Program-made: the position numbers and the translations under genes | Notes under the pieces: model-generated | What the model was told of the DNA's origin: nothing | Database searches by the model: none | The model's input: only the letters and a program-made list of their open reading frames with translations | Shown: positions 43,728 through 53,320 of the stretch, piece after piece | Numbering within the stretch: the first letter of the stretch is position 1 | Layout of the letters: every line of letters begins with the position of its first letter | Source of the DNA: Kroppenstedtia eburnea | GTDB taxonomy: Bacteria > Bacillota > Bacilli > Thermoactinomycetales > DSM-45169 | Assembly (NCBI RefSeq): GCF_013282215.1 | Contig: NZ_CP048103.1 | Coordinates: 2,728,001-2,792,000 of the forward strand | Reading direction: 5' to 3' | DNA length: 64,000 nucleotides

Positions 43728-45245
43728 TCAACGGTTTTCCGTGACTTCCCCCACACCGTAAGCACGATCCAAGGCTGTCAACTTCTCCCGGATGTGTTCC
43801 CGGTAGGTGTCGATATAAGCCTGAGGCTCTTTCGGGTTGGGGAAGCGATGGATCCGATCCGTTCCCGGAGGGATGATTTTACTGACCGCGCCGCAGCCGA
43901 GGCCGATGATGGTCTGCCGTTCCTCCATGATGATGATATTGTACAAGCTCTCTTCGCCGGGAAAGGCGTAACCCACATTTTCCTGATTCCCCAGGATGTT
44001 CTTCTGACGGTACAGATAGTAGGGGACATAACCCATCCTGCGGGTCCAGGCCCGGGCATCGTTGACCATCTCTGTGATTTGGTCCCGGTCGGCAGTCTTG
44101 TATTTTTCCGGATTGCGGGTCATATGGGAGCCCCGTTTGAAGGAAAGGGTATGGACAGTGAGCGACTCCGGCTTCAGCTCCTCCATCATCCGCAGGGATT
44201 GGCGGAAAGTGTCCGGCCCTTCCCCCGGCAACCCGATAATCAGATCCATGTTGATATTGTGCAATCCCATGGACCGGGCCAGTTCATATTTCTCCAGGGT
44301 TTCCTGGACGGTGTGGTGGCGGCCGATCAGTTTCAGGGTGTTTTCCTCAAAACTCTGGGGGTTGATGCTGATCCGATCCACCTTCCACCGGCGAAGGAGA
44401 TCCAGCTTCTCCACATCCAGCGTGTCGGGGCGCCCCGCCTCCACTGTCAGCTCCCGAACTCCCCCATAACCGGGGATGGCAGTTTTCATCTTCACAAACA
44501 GATCATCCATCTGACGGGCAGTGATCGATGTGGGCGTTCCCCCGCCGAAATAGATGGTGGTCACTGGCAGTCCCCGACTTTTCAGCCAGGCACCGATGGC
44601 CTCCATCTCCTCGTGGAGGCCGGCCAAAAATTCCTCCACGGAACCGTTGCGCCCCCGGATCGCATAGGCCGGGAAGGTGCAGTATGCACATTTGGTGGGA
44701 CAGAACGGGATTCCGATATACAGGCTCACCTCCCGATCCAACTCATACAGATCGGGCAACACCCGGGTCTGCCTGTCCACGATCTCTTGCAAAAGTTCAA
44801 TTTTATAGGGCAGCAACCGGTAATCCCGCTCCAGGACAGCGGCGGCCCCATCCGGGGTGAATCCCTCCAACATCATGCGATGAAGCAATTTGGTGGGGCG
44901 AACCCCGGTCAAAATTCCCCAGGGTTGACGGATTCCCGTCGCCTCTTCCAACACCTGCAACAGGGCGTGGTTGGCCACTTGCTTGATCCGCTTGCGCTCT
45001 TCTTTCTCCGATGCCGAATGGATGGCGGGCCGTTCATGAGTGCCGTGCCAGGCTTGATCCCGGTTGGGGTCGGTCAGCGTCACGACCGCCCGGATCCGTT
45101 CTCCCCGCCCGATCTCGAAGTGGATGAGTGTATCCGCCCTCTCCCGTTCCCCCACCACTTTTGCCTTGGGAGAAAACAAACCGACAATCAGCTCAATATC
45201 ACGGTAAAATTCCGGGGACACCCCCGAGACATGGAGTTTTTTCAT
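43728..45245 (-). CDS. hemZ: Oxygen-independent coproporphyrinogen dehydrogenase-like HemZ
   Basis: A 505-residue radical SAM protein of the HemN/HemZ family. The cluster motif is IPFCPTKCAYCTFPAY (about residue 183), with YFGGGTPTSITARQMDDL and NINMDLIIGLPGEGPDTF; the HemZ-specific N-terminal 150 residues include WGILTGVRPTKLLHRM. It is expected to act in anaerobic haem synthesis; in Bacillus hemZ lies near rel and dtd. The start is debatable. GTG 45272 is in frame but lies inside a hairpin; ATG 45245 (MKKLHVSGVS) fits the family's short N-terminus. Confidence 0.9.
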   Translation of the reverse strand: MKKLHVSGVSPEFYRDIELIVGLFSPKAKVVGERERADTLIHFEIGRGERIRAVVTLTDPNRDQAWHGTHERPAIHSASEKEERKRIKQVANHALLQVLEEATGIRQPWGILTGVRPTKLLHRMMLEGFTPDGAAAVLERDYRLLPYKIELLQEIVDRQTRVLPDLYELDREVSLYIGIPFCPTKCAYCTFPAYAIRGRNGSVEEFLAGLHEEMEAIGAWLKSRGLPVTTIYFGGGTPTSITARQMDDLFVKMKTAIPGYGGVRELTVEAGRPDTLDVEKLDLLRRWKVDRISINPQSFEENTLKLIGRHHTVQETLEKYELARSMGLHNINMDLIIGLPGEGPDTFRQSLRMMEELKPESLTVHTLSFKRGSHMTRNPEKYKTADRDQITEMVNDARAWTRRMGYVPYYLYRQKNILGNQENVGYAFPGEESLYNIIIMEERQTIIGLGCGAVSKIIPPGTDRIHRFPNPKEPQAYIDTYREHIREKLTALDRAYGVGEVTENR

Positions 45246-45281
45246 AAAAAAACCGTGCAGGCGGTGCCGCACGTACCTCCC
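45246..45281 (-). promoter_or_regulatory. hemZ leader: Shine-Dalgarno, terminator-like hairpin, start codon
   Basis: On the minus strand GGGAGGT (45281-45275) is followed by the hairpin CGTGCGGCACCGCCTGCACG (45273-45254), then GTTTTTTT and the ATG. The hairpin plus T7 looks like an intrinsic terminator placed between ribosome site and start. Folded, the spacing is about nine bases. Confidence 0.6.
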
Positions 45282-45415
45282 TTTGATCCACCGTTGATTT
45301 TTTCTCCCCCAGTCTAACCGACTCCCCTTCCGATTTCAATGGAAATGATGATCCAGGTCGGGGTTTTCACGGCCCGTCAAAAACCTTCCCCAAAGTCTTT
45401 TGAAAGAAGGGTCTG

Positions 45416-45577
45416 TCACGGGTCAACGGATTTCTTTTGCATTCCTTTTCTTCTCAGAAAATCTTCCCCCCCTGCTCTGCCGAAAGGGATTTCCCCGCCC
45501 CGTCGGTCCCACAGATCGGTGAATCCGTCCCCCGCCGACTGCGTCATCACCCGCTGTTCCTTTTCAGTTCTGCGCAT
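45416..45577 (-). CDS. Small unknown protein upstream of hemZ
   Basis: A 53-residue charged ORF, MRRTEKEQRVMTQSAGDGFT and onward, ending KKSVDP. AGGAGG lies eight bases before the ATG at 45577, which is the main support. No family recognised; no membrane helix. A family-2 repeat has inserted 22 bases upstream of the ATG, so its native promoter may be displaced. Confidence 0.45.
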   Translation of the reverse strand: MRRTEKEQRVMTQSAGDGFTDLWDRRGGEIPFGRAGGEDFLRRKGMQKKSVDP

Positions 45578-45599
45578 CCATTCTTCCTCCTGCGATCCA

Positions 45600-45853
45600 G
45601 GCGTGTTTATTAGACATATTTTGGGTGAGGAGATCGTGTTCTACCACGCTCCGCCTGCCATCCAGCAAGGAAGTAATGACTGGCCGCTCCGAATCTTCCG
45701 TTCGGGCAGGGGCAAAGCCTTACGGAAGCAACACAAGGAAGAATGTTGCCCCTAAACGCCCTCTCTCCAGATTCTCCGCTGGGTAGGATGGCAAAGGTCA
45801 CTTTGGTAGTACACGACTCCCTCCACCGCCCATTTTTCGGTTAATCAACAGCC
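45600..45853 (+). repeat. Family-2 repeat, copy 2, with target duplication
   Basis: A 254-bp element, GGCGTGTTTATTA at the left end and TTAATCAACAGCC at the right. ATCCA occurs directly on both sides (45595-45599 and 45854-45858), consistent with a 5-bp target-site duplication. Highly similar to copy 1 at 38284. Confidence 0.88.
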
Positions 45854-45956
45854 ATCCATTCCTTTTTATAGTTTGTCCCACGGAAGGAGGTGGAAAGCGG
45901 GATCCAGAATATTTTATTTGTGTGAAATGAAGAAAACCATGGTGAGGTGAGTTCGG

Positions 45957-46688
45957 ATGGATGGAGATCACTGTGCCGATTATGATCCCTTTGCCGATGT
46001 CTACGCCCGTCATTGGAACCATTTTCCGGATCGGATCCGGCCGGTGCTGGAATCAGAAGTGCTGCGACTCCTGCAGCCTGGCGACCGCATTCTGGATCTC
46101 TGTTGCGGCACCGGTGAATTGGCGGGGCAACTCACAGAAGCGGGTTTTCAAGTGACAGGTGTCGACCATTCAAAAGAGATGCTCGCCCATGCCCGCAAGC
46201 GTGCCCCCGGGGCTCGCTTCCTGTGGGCCGACGCCCGTTCCTTCGAAGTGGAACAGCCCCATCACGCCATCATCTCCACTTTTGACAGCCTCAATCATAT
46301 CCTGGATCCATCGGAGCTGGAGCAAGTTTTCAACCAGGTCCGGCAGGCTTTGGCGCCTGGAGGGATCTTCCACTTTGATTTGAATATGCATGAAGGGTAT
46401 CTGGAACGATGGAAAGGCGGCTTTCACATCACAGAGGAAGACCTGGTCTGCGTGATGGAGGCCCGCTATGACCCCGCCCGGAGATTGGCCTGCAATGATT
46501 TCACCCTGTTCACTCCGGAGGTTCCGGGATGGAGACGAAGGGATTTCACCCTGACTCAGCGATGCTACTCCAAAGAGGAAGTTCTCCTGATGCTGTCCTC
46601 CGCCGGGTTTCGCGACATTCACGCCAAATCCTCCGGGGAAGTCGGTTTCGACTCCTGCGGCCGCATGTTTTTCAGTTGCAGGAAATGA
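45957..46688 (+). CDS. Class I SAM-dependent methyltransferase
   Basis: A 243-residue methyltransferase. Motif I ILDLCCGTGELAGQLTEAGFQ (about 45-65), GVDHSKEMLAHARKRAPGA, motif II FLWADARSFEVEQPHHAIISTFDSLNHI, and post-II RQALAPGGIFHFDLNMHEG. It resembles the family of small-molecule methyltransferases often annotated as YodH-like. The start ATG 45957 follows GGTGAGGTGAG. Substrate unknown; stands alone. Confidence 0.88.
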   Translation: MDGDHCADYDPFADVYARHWNHFPDRIRPVLESEVLRLLQPGDRILDLCCGTGELAGQLTEAGFQVTGVDHSKEMLAHARKRAPGARFLWADARSFEVEQPHHAIISTFDSLNHILDPSELEQVFNQVRQALAPGGIFHFDLNMHEGYLERWKGGFHITEEDLVCVMEARYDPARRLACNDFTLFTPEVPGWRRRDFTLTQRCYSKEEVLLMLSSAGFRDIHAKSSGEVGFDSCGRMFFSCRK

Positions 46689-47009
46689 CAGAGTTCGAAT
46701 CCCGTGGTGGACAGCTTCGGGAATGTCGGTCCGGGGCGCGATTGGAACCGGTGGCATGGGGCCCCCGGTTTCTTTGGATTCCATCCACAGATTGTCAGTT
46801 CAACTATCTGATACGGTGTGGTATGTTTATAATATACATGTTATATTTATTCACATACTCCACTTCCCATCTGAGGTATTTCCTTATCATCCATATAAAA
46901 TCATTTGATTCAATTCACAATTCACTCTAAAATATGAAGCGGGTGAATCCGCTTTCATATCGTATACGAAGAAATCCCAGCTCAATTTGCAGATAAGGTG
47001 GCACAGAGA
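46689..47009 (+). other. Intergenic leader of the YjiH-like gene
   Basis: AT-rich non-coding sequence. A TATAAT lies at 46828-46833 with no clear -35. A hairpin at 46933-46960 (ATATGAAGCGG pairing with CCGCTTTCATAT) is followed by the palindrome CGTATACG. It may be a promoter region with a regulatory stem. Confidence 0.4.
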
Positions 47010-48365
47010 ATGAACTCCTCCAAAAAATTTTCTCCTTCATCATCCGACTATCTGAAGTTTCTCATTCCCTCTCTGATCGGAATTTTCCTGTTTATGATCC
47101 CGGTCCCCACCGAGGAGGGAGTCACGATTCCGGTGGCATGGCTGGCTGATAGGGTACAAAACCTGTTGGCCGATATCCTGCCTCACATCGTGACGGGGAT
47201 CCTTCTCATCACAGTCATCGGCTCCCTGATCGCCAAATGGGCCAAACCCGCCTGGATTTTGAATAACGTCTTCCTGAAGGGGCTCCTGGATGTGAAGCCC
47301 CTGTGGCTGATCGCCCGGATCCTGGGCTTGATCTTTGCCGTCATCACTCTGTTCCAGGTGGGACCCGAGGGGATCTGGTCGGAGGATACAGGGGGTACGC
47401 TCCTGTTTGACTTGTTGCCGGTGCTGTTTTCCGTTTTCCTGTTCGCCGGCTTCTTTCTGCCCTTGTTGATGGATTTCGGTCTGTTGGAGCTGTTCGGTGC
47501 TCTGCTCACCCCGTTGATGCGTCCCGTGTTCAAACTGCCCGGCCGCTCTTCCATCGATTGCTTTGCCTCATGGCTGGGGGACGGTACGATCGGAGTATTG
47601 CTCACCAATAAACAGTACGAGGATGGATTTTACACCCAACGGGAGGCGGCGGTGATCGGAACCACCTTCTCTGTGGTCTCCATCACCTTCTCCATCGTGG
47701 TGTTGGCCCAGATGAACCTGGAAAGCTTGTTCGTTCCCTACTACCTGACCATCGTTCTCGCCGGACTGGTGGCGGCGATTGTGATGCCCCGCATCCCTCC
47801 CCTGTCCCGCAAACCGGATACCTACTATGACGGATCCACCAACCGCTTGGATGAATCGATCCCCGCCGGTCACTCCCCCCTCCGCTGGGGCTTTCAACAG
47901 GCCGCCGACCGGGCTCGAAAGCAACGGTTCAATGACATTTTCAAGGGAGGCACGCAAAATGTCCTCGACATGTGGATCGGGGTGATCCCCGTCGTCATGT
48001 CCCTGGGAACCATCGCCCTCATCATCGCCGAGTACACCCCGGTCTTCGCCTGGCTGGGAAAACCCTTCGTTCCTCTGTTGACCCTGCTCCAGGTCCCGGA
48101 GGCCGGAGCGGCGGCTCAAACCATGGTGATCGGGTTTGCCGATATGTTCCTCCCCTCTGTGATCGGCAGTGGGATTGAAAATGAAATGACCCGGTTCATC
48201 ATCGCTTGTATCTCCGTGACCCAACTGATCTACATGTCGGAAGTCGGCGGGCTTTTGCTCGGTTCCAAACTCCCTGTCGACTTCAAGGACTTAGTTGTCA
48301 TCTTTCTCCTGCGCACCTTGATCACCCTCCCGGTGATCGTCTTGATGGCGAATCTCATCTTTTGA
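47010..48365 (+). CDS. YjiH family permease (nucleoside-recognition/gate domain)
   Basis: A 451-residue polytopic protein of the YjiH/Gate-domain family. FLIPSLIGIFLFMIPVPTEEGVTIPVAW is the characteristic start, followed by LLPVLFSVFLFAGFFLPLLMDFGLLELFGALLTPLMRPVFKLPG and ASWLGDGTIGVLLTNKQYE, and a second gate domain around WIGVIPVVMSLGTIALIIAEYTPVFAWLGKP. Transport substrate unknown. ATG 47010 follows AAGGTGG by nine bases; a GTG at 46998 overlaps the ribosome site. Confidence 0.85.
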   Translation: MNSSKKFSPSSSDYLKFLIPSLIGIFLFMIPVPTEEGVTIPVAWLADRVQNLLADILPHIVTGILLITVIGSLIAKWAKPAWILNNVFLKGLLDVKPLWLIARILGLIFAVITLFQVGPEGIWSEDTGGTLLFDLLPVLFSVFLFAGFFLPLLMDFGLLELFGALLTPLMRPVFKLPGRSSIDCFASWLGDGTIGVLLTNKQYEDGFYTQREAAVIGTTFSVVSITFSIVVLAQMNLESLFVPYYLTIVLAGLVAAIVMPRIPPLSRKPDTYYDGSTNRLDESIPAGHSPLRWGFQQAADRARKQRFNDIFKGGTQNVLDMWIGVIPVVMSLGTIALIIAEYTPVFAWLGKPFVPLLTLLQVPEAGAAAQTMVIGFADMFLPSVIGSGIENEMTRFIIACISVTQLIYMSEVGGLLLGSKLPVDFKDLVVIFLLRTLITLPVIVLMANLIF

Positions 48366-48372
48366 GCAAAAA

Positions 48373-48405
48373 TCAACCCGCCTCCCTGGGAGAGGCGGGT
48401 TTTTC
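48373..48405. terminator. Terminator between the YjiH-like gene and tkt
   Basis: AACCCGCCTC pairs with GAGGCGGGTT, followed by TTTT on the plus strand. It lies between two convergent genes and may serve both. Confidence 0.88.
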
Positions 48406-48416
48406 GTCATCTGATT

Positions 48417-50432
48417 TCAAGCCTGTAACACCTTTTTCACATGTTGGACCACATTTTCCACAGTGAACCCGTACTGCTCCATCACCTGCGGCCCCGGGGC
48501 GGAGGCTCCAAAAGTATCGATCCCGATCACCGCACCCCGGTCACCGGTGTACTTTTCCCAACCCGAGGGATGGGCCGCCTCGATCGCCACCCGGGCTCTC
48601 ACTGTTGACGGCAACACCTCATCCCGGTAGGCTTCCGGTTGCTCAGCAAAGAGTTCGCGACAAGGCATGCTGACCACCCGGGCCTGGATCCCCTCCTTGC
48701 CCAGCTCCTTCCGGGCTTCCACGGCGAGGTGAACCTCCGAGCCGGTGGCGATCAGGATCACATCGGGATTTCCTTTCTCAGCTTCGACGAGGACATATCC
48801 TCCCCGGAGAACCCCGTCCCGCCCCCGGTCCGCTGTTCCCTCCAGCACCGGCAACCCTTGCCGGCTGAGTGCCATCGCCACGGGTCCGTCGGTTTTCATC
48901 ATGGCATAGCGGTAGGCGGCCACCGTTTCATTGGCATCGCCGGGCCGGAACACTTTCAGATTGGGGATCAGGCGCAGTGAAGGAATCTGCTCCACCGGTT
49001 CGTGAGTCGGGCCGTCCTCCCCGACAGAGATGCTGTCATGGGTGAGCACGTACAGCACCGGCAGCCCGGACAGAGCCGACAGGCGCATCGCCCCCCGCAT
49101 GTAGTCGGAGAAGACCAGGAAGGTCCCACCGTAAGGACGCAGTCCGCCGTGATAGGCCATCCCGTTCAGTGCGGCACCCATGGCGTGTTCCCGCACACCG
49201 AACCAGATGTTGCGACCGGCGTAGTCACCCGCCTGAAAGTCCCGCTCCTCTTTCAGCATCGTCTGGTTGGATGAAGCGAGATCGGCGGAACCGCCCACCA
49301 GGTGGGGGATGGTTCGGGCCAGGGCGTTCAAGGTTTCGCCGGAGGCGGCACGGGTGGCGATTTTTTTGCTTCCCACCTCATAAACCGGCAACTTCTCCTC
49401 CCAACCGGCGGGAAGTTCGCCGCGAATCGCCTTCTCCAACCGCTCCCCCAGTTCCGGATGGGCTTGTTTATAGTTTTCGAAAAGTCTCTGCCACTCCGCT
49501 TCAGCTTGAATTCCCTTCTCTTTCAATGTCCGGAAGTGGCTTTTCACTTCCTCGGGCACATAAAAGGGTTCATCCCATTGCCAGCCGTAGGCTTTGCGCA
49601 CCTGGGCCGCTTCCTCCGCCCCGATGGCTTTCCCGTGCACCTCGGAAGTGCCGGCCAGATTGGGGCTGCCGTAGCCGATCGTGGTTTTCACCTCGATCAG
49701 GGTGGGCCGGGAGGTCTCGCTCCGGGCCTCTTCAATGGCGGAGGCGATCGCATCCAGATTGTTTTCCTCTTCCACCCGGAGCACCTGCCAGCCGTAGGCC
49801 TCAAAGCGTTGTTGCACATTTTCGGTGAAAGAGAGGTTCGTCTCTCCGTCCAGGGAAATATCGTTGGAATCATACAGGGCGATCAATTTGCCCAAGCGGA
49901 GATGGCCGGCCAGGGAAGCTGCTTCCGCCGACACCCCTTCCATCAGATCTCCGTCACCGCAAATGGTGTAGGTGTAATGATCGATCACCGGATAGCCGTC
50001 CCGATTGAAAACGGCGGCCAGGTGGGCTTCCGCCATCGCCATTCCGACAGCGTTGGAGATCCCCTGTCCCAGGGGACCCGTGGTCGCTTCCACACCGGGG
50101 GTGTGGCCGAACTCCGGGTGGCCCGGGGTTTTGCTTCCCCACTGCCGGAAATTTTTCAGCTCTTCCATGGACAGATCGTAACCGAAGAGATGCAACAGGC
50201 TGTATAAAAGCATGGAGCCATGGCCTGCAGACAGGATAAACCGATCCCTGTCGAACCAATCCGGGTGATCCGGATTGTGTTTCATGTAGCGGGACCAGAG
50301 TGTGTAGGCCATGGGCGCCGCCCCCATGGGCATCCCCGGGTGGCCGGATTTGGCCTGTTCCACCCCGTCGATGGACAGCATCCGAATCGTGTTGACAGCC
50401 AAAGTTTCAATGGACTGGCCGGTATTGGGCAT
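48417..50432 (-). CDS. tkt: Transketolase
   Basis: A 671-residue thiamine-diphosphate enzyme of the pentose phosphate pathway. ThDP-binding [20 protein letters not shown] (GDG...N type) near residue 155, early [18 protein letters not shown], the catalytic Glu region [19 protein letters not shown], and substrate-binding [19 protein letters not shown] are all present. The ATG at 50432 ([18 protein letters not shown]) has AAGGAGG eleven bases upstream; the longer in-frame extension lies over the promoter and is rejected. A single-gene unit. Confidence 0.96.
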   Translation of the reverse strand: MPNTGQSIETLAVNTIRMLSIDGVEQAKSGHPGMPMGAAPMAYTLWSRYMKHNPDHPDWFDRDRFILSAGHGSMLLYSLLHLFGYDLSMEELKNFRQWGSKTPGHPEFGHTPGVEATTGPLGQGISNAVGMAMAEAHLAAVFNRDGYPVIDHYTYTICGDGDLMEGVSAEAASLAGHLRLGKLIALYDSNDISLDGETNLSFTENVQQRFEAYGWQVLRVEEENNLDAIASAIEEARSETSRPTLIEVKTTIGYGSPNLAGTSEVHGKAIGAEEAAQVRKAYGWQWDEPFYVPEEVKSHFRTLKEKGIQAEAEWQRLFENYKQAHPELGERLEKAIRGELPAGWEEKLPVYEVGSKKIATRAASGETLNALARTIPHLVGGSADLASSNQTMLKEERDFQAGDYAGRNIWFGVREHAMGAALNGMAYHGGLRPYGGTFLVFSDYMRGAMRLSALSGLPVLYVLTHDSISVGEDGPTHEPVEQIPSLRLIPNLKVFRPGDANETVAAYRYAMMKTDGPVAMALSRQGLPVLEGTADRGRDGVLRGGYVLVEAEKGNPDVILIATGSEVHLAVEARKELGKEGIQARVVSMPCRELFAEQPEAYRDEVLPSTVRARVAIEAAHPSGWEKYTGDRGAVIGIDTFGASAPGPQVMEQYGFTVENVVQHVKKVLQA

Positions 50433-50475
50433 AAACGTGAAGTCCTCCTTGTCCTCTGCTTTCTCACTCAAGCGT

Positions 50476-50484
50476 ATTATAGCA
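50476..50484 (-). promoter_or_regulatory. Extended -10 promoter of tkt
   Basis: TGCTATAAT on the minus strand, 44 bases upstream of the start codon. The -35 is poor, which the TG extension may offset. Confidence 0.6.
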
Positions 50485-50497
50485 TAGCCGAACAGAA

Positions 50498-50529
50498 AAC
50501 CCCTCACGAATCCGCCGGATTCCAAGGGG
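50498..50529 (-). terminator. Terminator of the rel-dtd operon
   Basis: On the minus strand CCCCTTGGAATCC pairs with GGATTCGTGAGGGG (internal mismatches) and TTTT follows. It lies 17 bases after the dtd stop. Confidence 0.75.
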
Positions 50530-50545
50530 TGGGTTGCACATGTGT

Positions 50546-50995
50546 TCAGTTGTCCGACGTTCGCTCCAGGATCAAGGTCACGGGGCCGTCATTGGTCAAC
50601 TCCACCTGCATCATGGCACCAAAAATCCCCGTTTCCACCCGGACCCCGTGAGACTCCAACTGGCGATTAAACTTCCGGTAGAGGACCTCGGCCACCTCCG
50701 GCCGCGCCGCAGCCATGAAATTGGGTCGCCTTCCCTTGCGACAGTCTCCGTAAAGAGTAAACTGGGAAACAGAAAGGATGGATCCCCCCACATCCAGCAA
50801 GGAGTGGTTCATCTTCCCCTCCTCATCTTCAAAAATCCGCAGGTGGACCAGCTTTTCCGCCAGGTGACGGATCTCTTCCTCCCCGTCCCCCTCTGTAAAT
50901 CCCACCAGGCAGACGAGACCGTGATCGATCGCCCCGGTTCTCTCCCCTTCCACTGTGACACTGGCATCTTTGGCACGTTGCACCACAACCCGCAC
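50546..50995 (-). CDS. dtd: D-aminoacyl-tRNA deacylase
   Basis: A 149-residue Dtd enzyme that removes D-amino acids wrongly attached to tRNA. The two active-site signatures are [12 protein letters not shown] (about 78-89) and the C-terminal [11 protein letters not shown], with [18 protein letters not shown] at the N-terminus. It follows rel by 21 bases, the conserved Firmicutes arrangement. Confidence 0.95.
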   Translation of the reverse strand: MRVVVQRAKDASVTVEGERTGAIDHGLVCLVGFTEGDGEEEIRHLAEKLVHLRIFEDEEGKMNHSLLDVGGSILSVSQFTLYGDCRKGRRPNFMAAARPEVAEVLYRKFNRQLESHGVRVETGIFGAMMQVELTNDGPVTLILERTSDN

Positions 50996-51016
50996 GTTTT
51001 TCCCTCCCGGACTGAT

Positions 51017-53167
51017 TTACTGCATGATGCGCCGTACACTGTAGATATCGGGCACCCCTTTGATCTTGTCCACCACCGACTGCAGGTGATTGATGTTGCG
51101 GATGGAGATGGACATACTGATCCGGGCCATGCCCCGTCGATCCGCCTTGCCGCTGACAGCGGACAGGGCGACCCTCGTTTCAGCCACAGCTTGCAGAACT
51201 TCGTTCAACAAGCCGTTCCGGTCCAGCCCCGACACCTCGATATCCACCTGGTAGGACTGATCCGGCCCCCCTTCCCACTCCACCGGGATCATCCGGGCCT
51301 CTTCCACCCCCACCAGATTGGGACAGTCCGCCCGGTGCACCGATACTCCCCTTCCCTGGGTGACAAAACCTTTGATCTCATCTCCGGGAACCGGATGACA
51401 ACAGCGGGACAGACGCACCAGCAGATTGTCCACCCCTTTGACCCGGACACCGTGATCCAGTTGTTTCCGCCGGGTGGGCATCGCTTTCACATCGGGGAGA
51501 ACCGGGGGGGTCTCCTCTTCGGAACGCATCCCTTCCGTCAACCGGTTCACCACCTGATGGGTGGATAACCCTCCGTATCCGACGGCGGCATACATGTCGG
51601 TTTCATCGGGGAAATTGAAGTTGTTGGCCACTTCCCGGACCCGATCCCCTCCCATGACAAGGGCGGGATCGTAATCCTGCTTTTTCAGCGCGCTCTCAAT
51701 CATTTCCTGTCCCTTGGCCACGCTCTCCTCTCGCCGCTCCTTCTTGAACCAGTTGCGGATTTTGTTTCGGGCTTGGGAGGATTTGACCAGCTTCAACCAG
51801 TCCCGGCTCGGACCGTAACTGTGTTTGGAAGTGAGGATCTCCACAATATCCCCTGTCTTCAAGCGATGATCTAGGGGAACGATTTTGTTGTTCACCTTGG
51901 CCCCGATGCAGCGATTGCCCACCTCTGTGTGAATGCGATAGGCAAAGTCCAGGGGAACGGATCCCGAGGGCAGCTCCAACACATCCCCTTTGGGTGTGAA
52001 GACAAACACCGAATCGGAAAACCAGTCCACCTTCAGATTCTCCACAAACTCCCGGGCATCGTGGGTCTCCTGTTGCATCTCCAGGATTTCCCGGAAAAAT
52101 TTCAACTTTTCATTGAAGGAACCTTCGATCTGGGCTCCTTCTTTGTAGGCCCAGTGAGCGGCGATCCCGTATTCGGCGATCCGATGCATCTCCCGGGTGC
52201 GGATCTGCACCTCGATCGGCTCTCCTTTGGGGCCGATCACCGTGGTGTGAAGGGATTGGTACATATTGGCCTTGGGCATGGCGATATAGTCTTTGAACCG
52301 CCCCGGCATCGGTTTCCAGATGGTGTGGATGATCCCCAGCACGGCATAACAGTCCCGGATCGAGTCCACGATCACCCGCACGGCCAACAGATCGTAAATT
52401 TCATTAAACTGTTTGTGATCTTTCACCATCTTGCGGTAGATGCTGTAAATGTGCTTCGGCCGCCCGGAGATGTCCGCAGACAGGTTCATCCCATCCAGAC
52501 GCTCACGGATGGTGGCAATCACCTCATCCAGATACTTCTCCCGTTCCGCCCGTTTCTGCTTCATCAGATTGACAATCCGGTAATACTGCTGAGGATTGAG
52601 ATTCCTCAGGGAACTGTCCTCCAACTCCCACTTGATGGTCGAAATCCCCAGACGATGAGCCAAGGGAGCGAATATCTCCAATGTTTCCTTGGCGATCCGG
52701 CGCCGTTTTGCCTCGGGAAGGTACTTCAAGGTGCGCATGTTATGGAGGCGGTCCGCCAGTTTGATCAGGATCACCCGGATATCCTGAGCCATGGCCACAA
52801 ACATTTTGCGGTGATTTTCCGCCTGGTGCTCAGCCGTGGACTTATATTTCATCCGTTGTTTCAATTTGGTCAGACCGTCCACGATCTGGGCCACAGTCTC
52901 GCCAAATTCGGCCTCCACGGTCTCCAGAGTGGCTCCGGTGTCCTCCACCACATCGTGGAGGATCGCGGAGATCAGAGTGGTGGCATCCATCTGAAGTTCC
53001 GCCAGGATCCCGGCGACCGCCACCGGGTGATGAATATATTCTTCACCGGATTTGCGGGTCTGACCCCTGTGGGCCTCCGCGGCAAAGAGATAGGCTTTTT
53101 CCACCTGTTCCAAGTCTTCTTTATTCAAATAGTGACCCGCTTCATCCAGCAGTTCCTCAATCGGCAT
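51017..53167 (-). CDS. rel: Bifunctional (p)ppGpp synthetase/hydrolase Rel
   Basis: A 716-residue long RSH protein. HD hydrolase: YIHHPVAVAGILAELQMD and AILHDVVEDTG, with LADRLHNMRTL. Synthetase: ISGRPKHIYSIYRKMVKD and KPMPGRFKDYIAMPKANMYQSLHTTV. TGS domain: VFVFTPKGDVLELPSGSVPLDFAY. Conserved cysteine pair LSRCCHPVPGD, then a C-terminal ACT domain ending VPDIYSVRRIMQ. Both catalytic domains look intact, so it should make and degrade the alarmone. ATG 53167 (MPIEELLDEAG) follows AGGTGAG; the 42-residue upstream extension is not conserved and is rejected. Confidence 0.96.
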   Translation of the reverse strand: MPIEELLDEAGHYLNKEDLEQVEKAYLFAAEAHRGQTRKSGEEYIHHPVAVAGILAELQMDATTLISAILHDVVEDTGATLETVEAEFGETVAQIVDGLTKLKQRMKYKSTAEHQAENHRKMFVAMAQDIRVILIKLADRLHNMRTLKYLPEAKRRRIAKETLEIFAPLAHRLGISTIKWELEDSSLRNLNPQQYYRIVNLMKQKRAEREKYLDEVIATIRERLDGMNLSADISGRPKHIYSIYRKMVKDHKQFNEIYDLLAVRVIVDSIRDCYAVLGIIHTIWKPMPGRFKDYIAMPKANMYQSLHTTVIGPKGEPIEVQIRTREMHRIAEYGIAAHWAYKEGAQIEGSFNEKLKFFREILEMQQETHDAREFVENLKVDWFSDSVFVFTPKGDVLELPSGSVPLDFAYRIHTEVGNRCIGAKVNNKIVPLDHRLKTGDIVEILTSKHSYGPSRDWLKLVKSSQARNKIRNWFKKERREESVAKGQEMIESALKKQDYDPALVMGGDRVREVANNFNFPDETDMYAAVGYGGLSTHQVVNRLTEGMRSEEETPPVLPDVKAMPTRRKQLDHGVRVKGVDNLLVRLSRCCHPVPGDEIKGFVTQGRGVSVHRADCPNLVGVEEARMIPVEWEGGPDQSYQVDIEVSGLDRNGLLNEVLQAVAETRVALSAVSGKADRRGMARISMSISIRNINHLQSVVDKIKGVPDIYSVRRIMQ

Positions 53168-53256
53168 ATCCCACTCACCTAAAATCATGTAGTTAAAATA
53201 ATTTTTCCTTATATTATCTCCAATCCCCACCATGAAGTAAAGGGAAAAGAAGATAT

Positions 53257-53280
53257 GAAAAAGGCCCGGCGAAGCCGGGT
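53257..53280 (-). terminator. Terminator upstream of rel
   Basis: On the minus strand CCCGGC-TTC-GCCGGG is followed by CCTTTTTC. It closes the membrane-protein gene at 53321 before the rel leader. Confidence 0.88.
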
Positions 53281-53320
53281 ACCCTTGTTCCATCCCGGAG
53301 CCGGAGCCCCTTGACCCGAA

